From positions 2,232,001 through 2,296,000 of the forward strand of contig NZ_JAHLZZ010000001.1 in assembly GCF_018967845.1 (NCBI RefSeq): a DNA stretch of 64,000 nt. The letters are read 5' to 3'. The translations under genes were made by a program, and so were the position numbers. This document shows, in pieces, positions 17,794 through 25,753 of the stretch (position 1 is the stretch's first letter; every line of letters begins with the position of its first letter). Source of the stretch: Hymenobacter siberiensis. GTDB lineage: Bacteria > Bacteroidota > Bacteroidia > Cytophagales > Hymenobacteraceae. The notes beneath the pieces are model-generated. The model did not search any database. It was not told the DNA's origin and saw only the letters and a program-made list of their open reading frames with translations.

Positions 17794-19713
17794 TCAGAAC
17801 TCCCACCGCACAAATGCCTCGATGCCTTCGTATTCCGGCAGGCCCAATTGGTCATAAAGCTTGGCCGTGGTCCGGTTGCGGGCCTCGGCGCGCTGCCAGA
17901 ACTCGCGCTGGTCGGCCCCGGGAAAAAGGGGGCGGTCCTTCTGGCTCTGGTGCTTAAAGATGGCGCGGCGCTTGCGCGTGAGCTCCTGCGGCGAGAGGGG
18001 CACGGCCATCTCAATCTGGTCGATGTCCCATTCCTGCCAGGCCCCGCGGTAGAGCCACACCCAGCAGTCGTCGAGCCAGGCGGTGTCGGAGGCTTTGAGG
18101 CGGTGGATGGACTCAAAAATGGCCGCCAGGCATACGCGGTGGGTGCCGTGCGGGTCCGAAAGGTCGCCGGCGGCATAAATCTGCTGGGGCTGGATGCGGT
18201 TCAACAGCTCCATGGTGAGGCGGATGTCCTCGTCGCCGAGGGGCTTTTTGCGCACCCGGCCGGTTTCGTAAAACGGTAAATCCTGGAAGTGCACGTTGGC
18301 ATCGGGAATGCCGGCCAAGCGGCAGGCACTCTTGGCCTCGCCCCGCCGGATGAGGCCCTTTATCTGCTGCACTTCGTCGGAATCGACCTGGCCGGGCTGC
18401 TTGTTTTTGAGGAAATCGGCTACGCGATGGTAGAGGTTGTCGGCCGGCTCGCCGGTGGGCAGGTGGAAAGCCTGGTCGTAGTCGGCCACGAAATCGGCGA
18501 AGCGAATGGCCTCGTCATCGAACACGGCAATGTTGCCGGAGGTCTGGTAAGCAACGTGCACCTCGTGGCCCTGGTCGACCAGCCGCAGCAGGGTGCCACC
18601 CATCGAAATCACGTCATCATCAGGGTGCGGGCTGAAGATGAGGACGCGCTTGGGAAACGGCGCGGCGCGCTCCGGCCGGTAGGTGTCGTCGGCGTTGGGC
18701 TTGCCGCCGGGCCAGCCGGTGATGGTGTGCTGCAGCTCGTTGAAAACCCGAATGTTGATGTCGTAGGCCGGCCCGGACTGGGCCAGCAGCTCCGACAGGC
18801 CGTTCTCGTTGTAGTCTTCCTCGGTCAGTTTCAGGATGGGCTTGGTCACGGTGCGGGCCAGCCAGGTGATGGCCTTGCGCACCAGGGCGGCATCGTGCCA
18901 GTTGCAGGGCAGGCCCAGCAGCCAGGGCGTTTTGCGCGGGGTGAGCTCGGCGCCGGCGGCCTCGTCCAGCACCACTTGCACGGCGGGGTGGCGCTGCAGA
19001 TAAGTGGCGGGCACGGTGTCGGTTACCTCGCCTTCCACCATGCGCTTCACCACGGCGGCCTTGCCCTCGCCCCAGGCCAGCAGCACGATTTTTCGGGCTT
19101 CGAGAATAGTGCCCACGCCCATGGTGAGGGCGCGGCGCGGCACGTTTTCCTCGCCGTAAAAATCGGAAGCCGCGTCGGTGCGCGTGACGTGGTCCAGGGT
19201 AATGAGGCGCGTGCGGGAGACCGGACCGGAGCCAGGCTCATTGAAGCCGATGTGGCCGGTGCGCCCGATGCCCAGCAGCTGCAAATCAACCCCGCCGGCT
19301 TCGCGAATCTGCTCCTCATAGCGCCGGCAGAACTCGGCCACTTGCTCCGGCGACACAGTCCCGTCGGGTATGTGCACGTTCTCAGGTTTTATATCAACAT
19401 GGTCGAACAGGTATTCCCGCATAAAGCGCACGTAGCTCTGCAGGGAGTCGGGCGCCATAGGATAATACTCATCGAGGTTGAAGCTGATGACGTTTTGAAA
19501 GCTCAGGCCGTCTTCGCGGTGCAGGCGCACCAGCTCCTCGTAAACCCGCGTGGGTGAGGAGCCGGTAGCGAGGCCGAGCACGCAGGGTTGACCTTCGGCG
19601 GCGCGGGCGCGGATGAGGTCGGCAATCTGGCCGGCCACGGCGGCCGAAGCCCGCTCCGAATCAGCGTAAACCGTGGTGGCGATGGGGGTGGGGTGGGAAT
19701 TGGGCGGGCTCAT
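17794..19713 (-). CDS. nagB: Glucosamine-6-phosphate deaminase fused to a PIG-L deacetylase-like domain
   Basis: This is a 639-residue fusion. Residues ~15-290 are a NagB isomerase/deaminase with LATGSSP, the catalytic NLDEYYP and LLGIGRTGHIGFNEPG, converting glucosamine-6-phosphate to fructose-6-phosphate and ammonia. Residues ~370-639 resemble the LmbE/PIG-L zinc deacetylases, with the metal motif SPHPDDDVISMGG and a later SDPHGTHR. One polypeptide may thus deacetylate and deaminate an amino-sugar derivative. A NagB of about 640 residues with this tail is a known Bacteroidota form. It is followed by a palindrome and the NagX-like gene. Confidence 0.92.
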   Translation of the reverse strand: MSPPNSHPTPIATTVYADSERASAAVAGQIADLIRARAAEGQPCVLGLATGSSPTRVYEELVRLHREDGLSFQNVISFNLDEYYPMAPDSLQSYVRFMREYLFDHVDIKPENVHIPDGTVSPEQVAEFCRRYEEQIREAGGVDLQLLGIGRTGHIGFNEPGSGPVSRTRLITLDHVTRTDAASDFYGEENVPRRALTMGVGTILEARKIVLLAWGEGKAAVVKRMVEGEVTDTVPATYLQRHPAVQVVLDEAAGAELTPRKTPWLLGLPCNWHDAALVRKAITWLARTVTKPILKLTEEDYNENGLSELLAQSGPAYDINIRVFNELQHTITGWPGGKPNADDTYRPERAAPFPKRVLIFSPHPDDDVISMGGTLLRLVDQGHEVHVAYQTSGNIAVFDDEAIRFADFVADYDQAFHLPTGEPADNLYHRVADFLKNKQPGQVDSDEVQQIKGLIRRGEAKSACRLAGIPDANVHFQDLPFYETGRVRKKPLGDEDIRLTMELLNRIQPQQIYAAGDLSDPHGTHRVCLAAIFESIHRLKASDTAWLDDCWVWLYRGAWQEWDIDQIEMAVPLSPQELTRKRRAIFKHQSQKDRPLFPGADQREFWQRAEARNRTTAKLYDQLGLPEYEGIEAFVRWEF

Positions 19714-19764
19714 GGGGGCGGGAAAGGATGTGTAGAGACGTTTCCAGTTCCGTACGCTGGCTGG

Positions 19765-19855
19765 GCAGTAGCCGCGAAGCGGTGCTTCGCGTTTGTACGT
19801 CGGTTAGGGTGCTAAGTAGCGCGGGGACGCGAAGCACCGCTTCGCGGTCTACTGC
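19765..19855. repeat. Intergenic palindrome (CGCGAAGCGGTGCTTCGCG type)
   Basis: Arms at 19765-19792 and 19827-19855 pair with one extra base, and each arm is itself partly self-complementary (CGCGAAGC/GCTTCGCG). It lies between the susD stop and the nagB start, both minus strand. It is a different family from the GTCATGC elements. Confidence 0.8.
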
Positions 19856-19868
19856 CTGCAGCCTGGCT

Positions 19869-21197
19869 CTAAATCGCCGGGTCGGCGGGGGTGGAGGGGT
19901 TGTTCTCCCGCTCCGTGCGGGGATAGGGGAAGAAATTGCGGTTGCGCTCGGCCCCGGTAGTGCCCGGCGCGGGGCGGCCGAAGCGGCGGCTGTCGGCCAG
20001 GCGGAAGCCCTGGAAGGCCAGCTCCACGTAGCGGTTGCGCAGGATGTCGAGGAGCACATCGGCGGGGGTGAGAGGGCCGGCGTAGGCGGGCAGGGCCGCG
20101 CCGGGCAGCGCCAGGAGCAGGCCGGTGCTGCTGGTAGCGGCGGCGGCCGTGCTGGTCCGCACCTTGTTCAGCTCAAGCACGGCGTTGGGTACGTCGTTTT
20201 TGCGGGCGTAGGCTTCGGCCCGAATCAGGAGCATTTCGTTGGGCACGTACACCGGAATGGGGGCGCTGTTGGCGGTGTAGAAGCCGGTGCCCAGGTTTTG
20301 GGTAGTGGTAGGCGGCGGGCTGATGCGCAGCAGGAAGGGCAGGCGCTTGTCGCCGGCTTCGGGTGCGAGCGCGCCGGCCAGGCCCAGGCTGGTGTTAGTA
20401 GGCTCGAACACGTTTTTGTTGCCGAACGACGTCTCGAACAGCGGATTGCGGGAGTTGTCGTCGAAGTTGAACACCGAGCGTTTGGTGAGGTCCACGCGGC
20501 CGGCGGCGGCCAGGGCCTTGTCGTAGTCACCGGCTTCCAGGCTGTAGCGGGCAATGAGGGCTTGCAGCGTATTGGCAAGGTCGATGCCGGGCACAATCTT
20601 GGCGTTGAAATCGGCCGAAACCGGCGTGGCGGCCAGCTGCGTGGCGGCCGCTTCGAGCTGGGCCACGGCGTTGCGCAGTGCATCCACGCGCGGCACAAAC
20701 GGCGCGCTTTCCTGCGTGGCCAGCGGAATCTGCTCGAAATACTGCGCCAGCGTGCCAATACTCAGCGCCCGGAAAATGCTGGCGTAGGCCACAATGCCGC
20801 TGCGGGTGCCCGCGTCCGGGGCGTTGCCCACGTTGGCCAGCACCAGGTTGGCGTTGGATTTCACCAGGTTGGCTTGGGTCCAGATGTTGCGCACCACGCC
20901 GTTGCTGTTGGTGAGGCTGCCGGCCCCGAGGCTGAGGTTGTATTCCTCAATATTGCCCACGTTGAGGATGCTGAGCTCGCGGGTGCTCAGCCCGCCGGCC
21001 GCCACCGTATTATAGAGCACGCTGAGCAGGCCGCCCGCGCTGTAGCGCGCCTGCAAGCCGTTGCAGAGCGTAATCAGGCCATCGGAGGAAGTGACCACCT
21101 GCTGCTGGCTGGCAGTGCTCGGGTTCAGGTATTCTTTGTTGCAGCTACCCAGCGCGAGGGCTGAGAGCAGGGCTGCGAGGGGGAGGATTTTCTTCAT
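19869..21197 (-). CDS. SusD/RagB-family nutrient-binding lipoprotein
   Basis: This 442-residue protein has a lipoprotein signal peptide (lipobox LGSC, Cys19) and the SusD opening NKEYLNPS. TPR-like helices carry ALIARYSLEAGDYDKALAAA, and the C-terminal part has MLLIRAEAYARKN, VLELNKVRT and the RYVELAFQGFRLADSRRFGR segment typical of the family. SusD proteins lie on the outer membrane and hand glycans to a SusC porin. Here the SusC gene upstream is only a broken fragment, so the pair is unlikely to work unless another SusC serves it. The ATG at 21197 is clear. Confidence 0.9.
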   Translation of the reverse strand: MKKILPLAALLSALALGSCNKEYLNPSTASQQQVVTSSDGLITLCNGLQARYSAGGLLSVLYNTVAAGGLSTRELSILNVGNIEEYNLSLGAGSLTNSNGVVRNIWTQANLVKSNANLVLANVGNAPDAGTRSGIVAYASIFRALSIGTLAQYFEQIPLATQESAPFVPRVDALRNAVAQLEAAATQLAATPVSADFNAKIVPGIDLANTLQALIARYSLEAGDYDKALAAAGRVDLTKRSVFNFDDNSRNPLFETSFGNKNVFEPTNTSLGLAGALAPEAGDKRLPFLLRISPPPTTTQNLGTGFYTANSAPIPVYVPNEMLLIRAEAYARKNDVPNAVLELNKVRTSTAAAATSSTGLLLALPGAALPAYAGPLTPADVLLDILRNRYVELAFQGFRLADSRRFGRPAPGTTGAERNRNFFPYPRTERENNPSTPADPAI

Positions 21198-21234
21198 GGG
21201 GTTGATGAATGCGAAAAGTGGGAGTAACGCCCGC

Positions 21235-21338
21235 CTGTCATCCTGAGCTTGCGAAGGACCTTATCACGGTTGCAGTCGATTGATTTTACTGCAAATCGTT
21301 CGGCGGTGATAAGGTCCTTCGCAAGCTCAGGATGACAG
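21235..21338. repeat. Long palindromic repeat (CCTGAGCTTGCGAAGG type)
   Basis: Perfect 33-base arms (21235-21267, 21306-21338) surround a 38-base loop. The arms contain CATCCTGAGCTTGCGAAGG and share no core with the GTCATGC family beyond the general design. It lies between susD and the susC fragment. Confidence 0.9.
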
Positions 21339-21346
21339 ACGGTTGC

Positions 21347-21817
21347 CTAGAAAGTAGCTGCCAGCTTAACCTGATAAGTGCGCGGAATCGGCACATTGCC
21401 AAAGTCAATGGCGCGCAGCAAATCCGACGCGCCGCCGGCGCTGGTTTCGGGGTCGAAGCCGTTGTATTTGTCCCACGAATACAGGTTGCGGCCCACCAGC
21501 GACAGGCTCAGCGAGGTGATGAACTTCGTGAAAGTGGGCAGCCCGTAGCTTAGCGCCACCTCGCGCAGCTTCACCTAGGAACCATCATCCACCCGAAATT
21601 CCTGGGTGTTGTAGATGGCGAAAATGGAGCCGCGCGGGATGCTGCCGCGCAATTCCTGCTCGGCCAAATTACCGAGGCCCACGCCCTGGCGGGTGCGCTT
21701 GTCGGCGTTGAACACGCTCACGCCCTGTACGGCATCGAGCAGCAGGTGCAGGCCCAGCTTTTTGTAGGTGAAGTTGGTGTTGAAGGAGCCCGTCTATTTC
21801 GGGTTGGGGTTGCCGAT
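21347..21817 (-). pseudogene. SusC-type TonB receptor, C-terminal remnant with two in-frame stops
   Basis: On the minus strand one frame reads the end of a SusC barrel: IGNPNPK-stop-TGSFNTNFTYKKLGLHLL, DDGS-stop-VKLREVALSYGLP, LVGRNLYSWDKYNGFDPE, and the terminal strand TYQVKLAATF. Both stops are TAG (plus-strand CTA at 21575-21577 and 21794-21796), and both stand where relatives have Tyr. The 5' part, with plug and TonB box, is missing; the fragment ends at an inverted-repeat element. It cannot make a functional receptor. Confidence 0.88.
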
Positions 21818-21819
21818 TA

Positions 21820-22060
21820 GGGTCATTGCACCAAATGCGTAGTTAGCGTTTTCTGGTTGAGCTTAAAAGAAACATGTGTCGATTGCTGAATCGGAAGGCC
21901 CTTTCCAGCGCCAGGATTCAGTGAAATGATTTACTGGCTGCTCAAATAGTTACAACAGCCTCCTCACAACTTGCCTTGTTCAAAGTGTGTTATTGGTCAA
22001 TGCGTTGTGAATATTAGCTCAACTATAGTAACGCTAACTGTGCATTTGGTGCAATGGCCC
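21820..22060. mobile_element. MITE-like element with 31-bp terminal inverted repeats
   Basis: The ends GGGTCATTGCACCAAATGC.. (from 21820) and the reverse complement from 22060 match in 28 of 31 bases, with AGTTAGCGTT as the inner block. The 241-base element has no coding capacity and is flanked by TA on both sides (21818-21819 and 22061-22062), as expected for IS630/Tc1-mariner insertions. It lies exactly at the junction between the susC fragment and a transposase fragment. Confidence 0.7.
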
Positions 22061-22204
22061 TACTTCTTTGCCGCCATGTTGGCCTACACCAAACTCGAAC
22101 TACTCAAGCTCAAGTGCGGCATCGGCCATTTTCGCCTCAAAGCGCAGCTCTATACCGTGGGCTTGAAGGCCATGTACCACCAACTCGGTCAACTCCGTGC
22201 GTAA
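22061..22204 (+). pseudogene. C-terminal fragment of a transposase
   Basis: The frame YFFAAMLAYTKLELLKLKCG, then HFRLKAQLYTVGLKAMYHQLGQ, resembles the C-terminal end of DDE transposases common in this group, from memory of such sequences. Only about 47 codons remain; the catalytic part is missing and the fragment begins at the MITE-like element. It is the remnant of an older insertion sequence. Confidence 0.55.
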
Positions 22205-22227
22205 CATCAGTAATTGATTTACCAAAA

Positions 22228-22269
22228 ATGCTCACCCGGCCTACCGCATGCGGCGGGCTGGGTGGGCAT
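22228..22269 (+). terminator. Hairpin after the transposase fragment
   Basis: Arms ATGCTCACCCGGCC and GGCTGGGTGGGCAT pair with minor mismatches, with the GC-rich loop TACCGCATGCGGC. It follows an A-rich stretch; it could be a terminator or the end of the lost insertion sequence. Confidence 0.45.
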
Positions 22270-22326
22270 TGTGTTTAGGTGTCCTGCCATTTACGCCGGC
22301 AATTACGCCAGTATCATGTATGTTGA

Positions 22327-22429
22327 GCCCCGGAGGGGCGACATATCGGTAGCGAATGTGGGCTCCTGAAAAACCCAAGCCCCGTAGGGGCGACACTCGG
22401 CGGAAGAGTGTCGCCCCTACGGGGCTTGG
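22327..22429. repeat. Nested palindrome, left part, split by the IS
   Basis: A perfect 24-base hairpin (22375-22398/22406-22429) lies beside an outer arm at 22327-22353. The partner of that outer arm is at 23661-23687, on the far side of the insertion sequence; it pairs with one mismatch in 27. The compound palindrome existed before the insertion. Confidence 0.85.
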
Positions 22430-22452
22430 GGAATCTCTTTGTAGTTTCTGCT

Positions 22453-23654
22453 TACTCTACCCTACTATTTTTAGTAATTGATTTTTAGCAAGTTGCCTCG
22501 TAATCCAGTTCAGTAGCGTTTCAACCAAGCGGGCCAATGGGTCCTCGGGCAGGGTCAGCGGGCGGGCGAGTTGGCGGAGCAGATTGAGGCCGTGGCGGCT
22601 CAGGCTGGCGGCCCGGTAGCCGTGGTTTTTGCGGGCAATGGGCTGGCGGCCGCCGTGGGCGGCCGCGCCCACGCCCAGACAAAACGCGTAGGCCAGGCTG
22701 ACCAGGGCCACGAGCTTGCGCAGCTTTTGGAAACAGCGCAAGTGGGTGGCTTCCAGGTTAAAGCCCCGCCCTTTCAGATTTTGAAAGCATTGCTCAATCG
22801 TCCAGCGCTTGGCATAGAGTTGCGCGAGGTGGTTCAGGCCGGCCGTGGCAAACAGGAAGACAAACGCGTCCGCCGCCACGGCCTTGACCCAGACCTGCCC
22901 CCAGACTCCGTCGACCTGCACGTGGGCGAAGCGGCGCACCTGCCCCGGCACCAGGCCCAGGTCGGCCACGGCCTGCCGCCGGCCGTCGGCGTGGGTCAGG
23001 CAGTGGTGCTTGGGCAGGCGCATGACAAAATTAAGCCCATTGTCTTTGAGCCACTTGAACCACGCATGGCCGACAAATTCCCGGTCGCCCACGACCAGGC
23101 CGATGCGGTCTTTGCCCAGCAAGGCCAGGCACTTTTCGAGCACCGCGATGCGGTCGGCGGCGTTGGAGTTGCCGCTGCGGTTGTCGAGCAGGTGCCAATA
23201 AAGGGGCACGTGGACCTCGCCCGTGCCGACGGTGACGAGCAGGATGTTCACCTGGCACTGGCCGAAGTCCCACTCCGTGCGGTCGAGGCATAAGCGCAGC
23301 TTGCCCTGCGCAGGCAACAAACTCAGTAAAAGCCTGGCCAACAGTACGTAATTGAGGTCTACTTCGCGGAAAAAGTCCTGAATGCGCGTTTCGTTCGAGG
23401 CGGGCTTGGCCGCGTCATTGAGGTGCTGGGCCACCTCGCCGAATTGCACGTTGCGGCTCTTTATCAGGCCAAGAATGAACTGGCCCACAAACTTTTGGCG
23501 GGACAAGTGGCCCACAAACGGGGCCTGTTGCAAAAGCGTCGTAATTTTAGCAGCGAAGTGTTGCTTCACGGGGCAGAACGGTTTTTTGGTGGTGTCGTAA
23601 CCCCAAAGGTCGGGCTGCCCCGTTTTTGTACCTGAAAAATAGTAGGGTAGAGTA
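22453..23654 (-). mobile_element. Complete IS4-type insertion sequence
   Basis: A 1202-base element is bounded by perfect 20-base inverted repeats (TACTCTACCCTACTATTTTT at 22453-22472, inverse at 23635-23654). It is flanked by a 9-base direct repeat GTTTCTGCT (22444-22452 and 23655-23663), the target duplication. It holds one transposase gene on the minus strand. Ends and duplication are intact, so the insertion is probably recent. Confidence 0.93.
22457..23569 (-). CDS. IS4-family transposase
   Basis: This DDE transposase has the first Asp in LCLDRTEWDFG, the second in VVGDREFVG, and the Glu in the YREK signature YAKRWTIEQCFQNLK, the hallmark of IS4-type enzymes. The C-terminus is rich in basic helices. 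The stop codon lies inside the left inverted repeat. No ATG occurs in frame between the right end of the element and the conserved core; the GTG at 23569 (370 residues) is the first reasonable start. The frame is also open beyond the element to an upstream ATG-like start in host DNA near 23722, so a host-initiated fusion is possible. Confidence 0.88.
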   Translation of the reverse strand: MKQHFAAKITTLLQQAPFVGHLSRQKFVGQFILGLIKSRNVQFGEVAQHLNDAAKPASNETRIQDFFREVDLNYVLLARLLLSLLPAQGKLRLCLDRTEWDFGQCQVNILLVTVGTGEVHVPLYWHLLDNRSGNSNAADRIAVLEKCLALLGKDRIGLVVGDREFVGHAWFKWLKDNGLNFVMRLPKHHCLTHADGRRQAVADLGLVPGQVRRFAHVQVDGVWGQVWVKAVAADAFVFLFATAGLNHLAQLYAKRWTIEQCFQNLKGRGFNLEATHLRCFQKLRKLVALVSLAYAFCLGVGAAAHGGRQPIARKNHGYRAASLSRHGLNLLRQLARPLTLPEDPLARLVETLLNWITRQLAKNQLLKIVG

Positions 23655-23660
23655 GTTTCT

Positions 23661-23687
23661 GCTACCAATATGTCGCCCCTCCGGGGC
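23661..23687. repeat. Right arm of the palindrome split by the IS
   Basis: GCTACCAATATGTCGCCCCT and the following CCGGGGC are the inverse of 22327-22353 with a single mismatch. The first three bases are part of the target duplication. Confidence 0.85.
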
Positions 23688-23728
23688 TTTGCTTTATCCT
23701 TCGCCACCTTTGGCGACACCAATCGTCT

Positions 23729-25543
23729 TTACCCGCCGCCAAAGAGCCGCGCAAAGAATCCCTTCTTTTTGGCCGGCTTCTCCTTGATTTTTATTTTAGA
23801 GAATTGGGCCGAAGCCTCGGGTTTATCGGTCGGAGCGTTGAGGCGGATGGTGGGGCGCGGGGTGGCTAGCGCTGGCTGCGTGGCCACGGCCGGAGAGGCC
23901 GGACGGGGGACGCCGCCGGGTGCCTGGCCCACGGCCAGCTCCGCCAGCTGCTGGCCGGTGGTGATGACGCGCATGGGCCGGCTCTCGTTGTGCAGGCGGT
24001 CCACGGCGGTCACGTAGTAGGCGTAGGCCTGGCCGGGCACGGCGGTGGTGTCCACGTAGGTGGCGGGGAAGCCGGGGGCGGGGCGGGGCAGCGCCAGAAT
24101 GCGGCGCGGGTCGTTGGGCGAGCTGGCCTCGGTGGGCTCGAAGCGGTAGAGCACGTAGTAGGTGGCCGCGTCGCCATCGGCGGCGGGCGGGCCACTCTGC
24201 CAGTTCAGGGTCACGTAGTGGCTCAGGCGGCGCAGGGTAAGGTTGGCCACGGGCAGGGGCGGGATGGCATCTTTCCAAGGCATGGTGGGCACCAGGGCGG
24301 GGTAGCGAAACAGGTCCAGCCGCAGCGAATCGGTGGTGTGGAGCGGGTTGGTGAGCAGCGACTTGGCCGAGAAGAACACGCTGCCCACGGCCTCGCCGTC
24401 GGTGGCGCGGTTGGTCCGAATCTGGCGGGGCAGCTCGCGCGGGTTGCGCCAGGTGGTGTCGGAACGGGTGCTTTCCAGCATCCGGTAGGTGCCGTGGCCG
24501 ATGTAGAGGTGGCGGTCGAAGTGGTTTTTGGCCCACCAGTCCACCAGCACGGGGTAGGGGCAGAGGCGAAAGTTCGAGCTCCAGTACAGCTGCGGCACCA
24601 CGTAGTCAATCCAGCCCTTCTCCAGCCACAGCCGCGTATCGGCATACAAATTCGAGTAGGACGGCTGCCCGGCCCGCGTGTCGGAGCCCTGCGGGAAATC
24701 CTTCGACTTGTTCATCCAAACCCCAAAGGGCGAGATGCCGAATTTCACCCAGCGCTTGGTGGCCTGAATGCTGTCGTGCAGGTCGTGGATGAGGATGTTG
24801 ACGTTCTGCCGCCGCCAGTCGGCCACCTTCTTCAGGCTGTCGGGGTTAAAATCGCGGAAAGCGGCTTCGTCATGAAACACCTGCCCGGCCTCGGGATAAG
24901 GGTAGAAATAATCGTCGAAATGCACCGCGTCGATGTCGTAGCGCCGCACCACGTCCAGAATCACGCGGGTGATGTGGTCGCGCACCGCCGGCAGGCCGGG
25001 GTTGTACAAAAGCTGCCCGCTGTAGCGCAGAAACCACTCCGGATGCCGGCGGTAGGGGTGGGTAGCGGCCAGGCGGCGCGTCACCGAATCCATGGTGGCG
25101 CGGTAGGGATTGAACCAGGCGTGAAACTCCATGCCGCGCCGGTGCGCCTCGGTGATGAGGAAGGGTAGGGGGTCGTCGCCATCGGCGGGGGCCTTGCCCT
25201 GCACACCGGTCAGCCACTTGCTCCAGGGCTCCAGGTCCGACTTATAAAAGGCATCCGACGCGGGCCGGATTTGCACAAACACCGCGTTGAGACCGGCGCG
25301 CTGGCCGGCATCGAGCAGGCGGCGGTATTCGCGGCGGTACTGCTCGGGGGCCTCGCCGCGCTGGTTGGGCCAGTCGATGTTGGCCACGGTGGCAATCCAC
25401 ATGCCGCGCAATTCGCGCTTGGGCGGCGGTGGAGTTTCAACGGAGTCGGCCGCCGACTGGGCCAGCGCGGGAACCAGGCCGCTGAGGCCACTCAGCAACG
25501 CCATCAACACTAAAAACCGACCAGCGGCGAGGAAAAAACGCAT
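23729..25543 (-). CDS. Secreted GH10-like glycoside hydrolase (YngK/DUF187 family)
   Basis: This is a 604-residue exported protein. After a signal peptide (to ALAQ) and a short Pro-rich linker it begins ELRGMWIATVANIDWPNQRGE, the start of the GHL10 (DUF187) TIM barrel. Conserved segments include VFVQIRPASDAFY, EFHAWFNPYRA, DAVHFDDYFYPYP with acidic residues at the strand end, and WIDYVVPQLYWS. From about residue 430 a fibronectin-like domain follows (LTLRRLSHYVTLNWQSG), then a Lys-rich C-terminus. Such enzymes act on envelope or extracellular glycans; the substrate is unknown. The ATG at 25543 is preferred over a TTG one codon earlier. The 3' end lies next to the IS. Confidence 0.88.
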   Translation of the reverse strand: MRFFLAAGRFLVLMALLSGLSGLVPALAQSAADSVETPPPPKRELRGMWIATVANIDWPNQRGEAPEQYRREYRRLLDAGQRAGLNAVFVQIRPASDAFYKSDLEPWSKWLTGVQGKAPADGDDPLPFLITEAHRRGMEFHAWFNPYRATMDSVTRRLAATHPYRRHPEWFLRYSGQLLYNPGLPAVRDHITRVILDVVRRYDIDAVHFDDYFYPYPEAGQVFHDEAAFRDFNPDSLKKVADWRRQNVNILIHDLHDSIQATKRWVKFGISPFGVWMNKSKDFPQGSDTRAGQPSYSNLYADTRLWLEKGWIDYVVPQLYWSSNFRLCPYPVLVDWWAKNHFDRHLYIGHGTYRMLESTRSDTTWRNPRELPRQIRTNRATDGEAVGSVFFSAKSLLTNPLHTTDSLRLDLFRYPALVPTMPWKDAIPPLPVANLTLRRLSHYVTLNWQSGPPAADGDAATYYVLYRFEPTEASSPNDPRRILALPRPAPGFPATYVDTTAVPGQAYAYYVTAVDRLHNESRPMRVITTGQQLAELAVGQAPGGVPRPASPAVATQPALATPRPTIRLNAPTDKPEASAQFSKIKIKEKPAKKKGFFARLFGGG

Positions 25544-25620
25544 CAAGAAATAATCAGCAGCGGGAATAATTGCCGCAAATTACGCCATTAAAGCGGGTAG
25601 GCTGTTTTCTGCTTAATGTG

Positions 25621-25735
25621 AGAACGGTCATGCCGAGCGGAGCCGAGGCATCTCGCGTATAACAGTGAATTTTTCCTTGCGATTGAATTATTGCCACACG
25701 CGAGATGCCTCGGCTGCGCTCGGCATGACCGTTCT
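25621..25735. repeat. Long palindromic repeat, GTCATGC family (copy 3)
   Basis: Arms of 38 bases (25621-25658 and 25698-25735) pair with one mismatch around a 39-base AT-rich loop. The core GGTCATGCCGAGCG-AGCCGAGGCATCTCGC matches copy 1. It lies between the glycoside hydrolase start and the next gene's stop. Confidence 0.9.
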
Positions 25736-25753
25736 ATTTTGCTATTTCCATCC

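Noticed and set aside
22209..22485. Shared 12-mer AGTAATTGATTT at 22209 and 22473, as evidence that the transposase fragment and the IS are related
   Set aside because: The match is short and AT-rich; the ends and C-terminal sequences otherwise differ.
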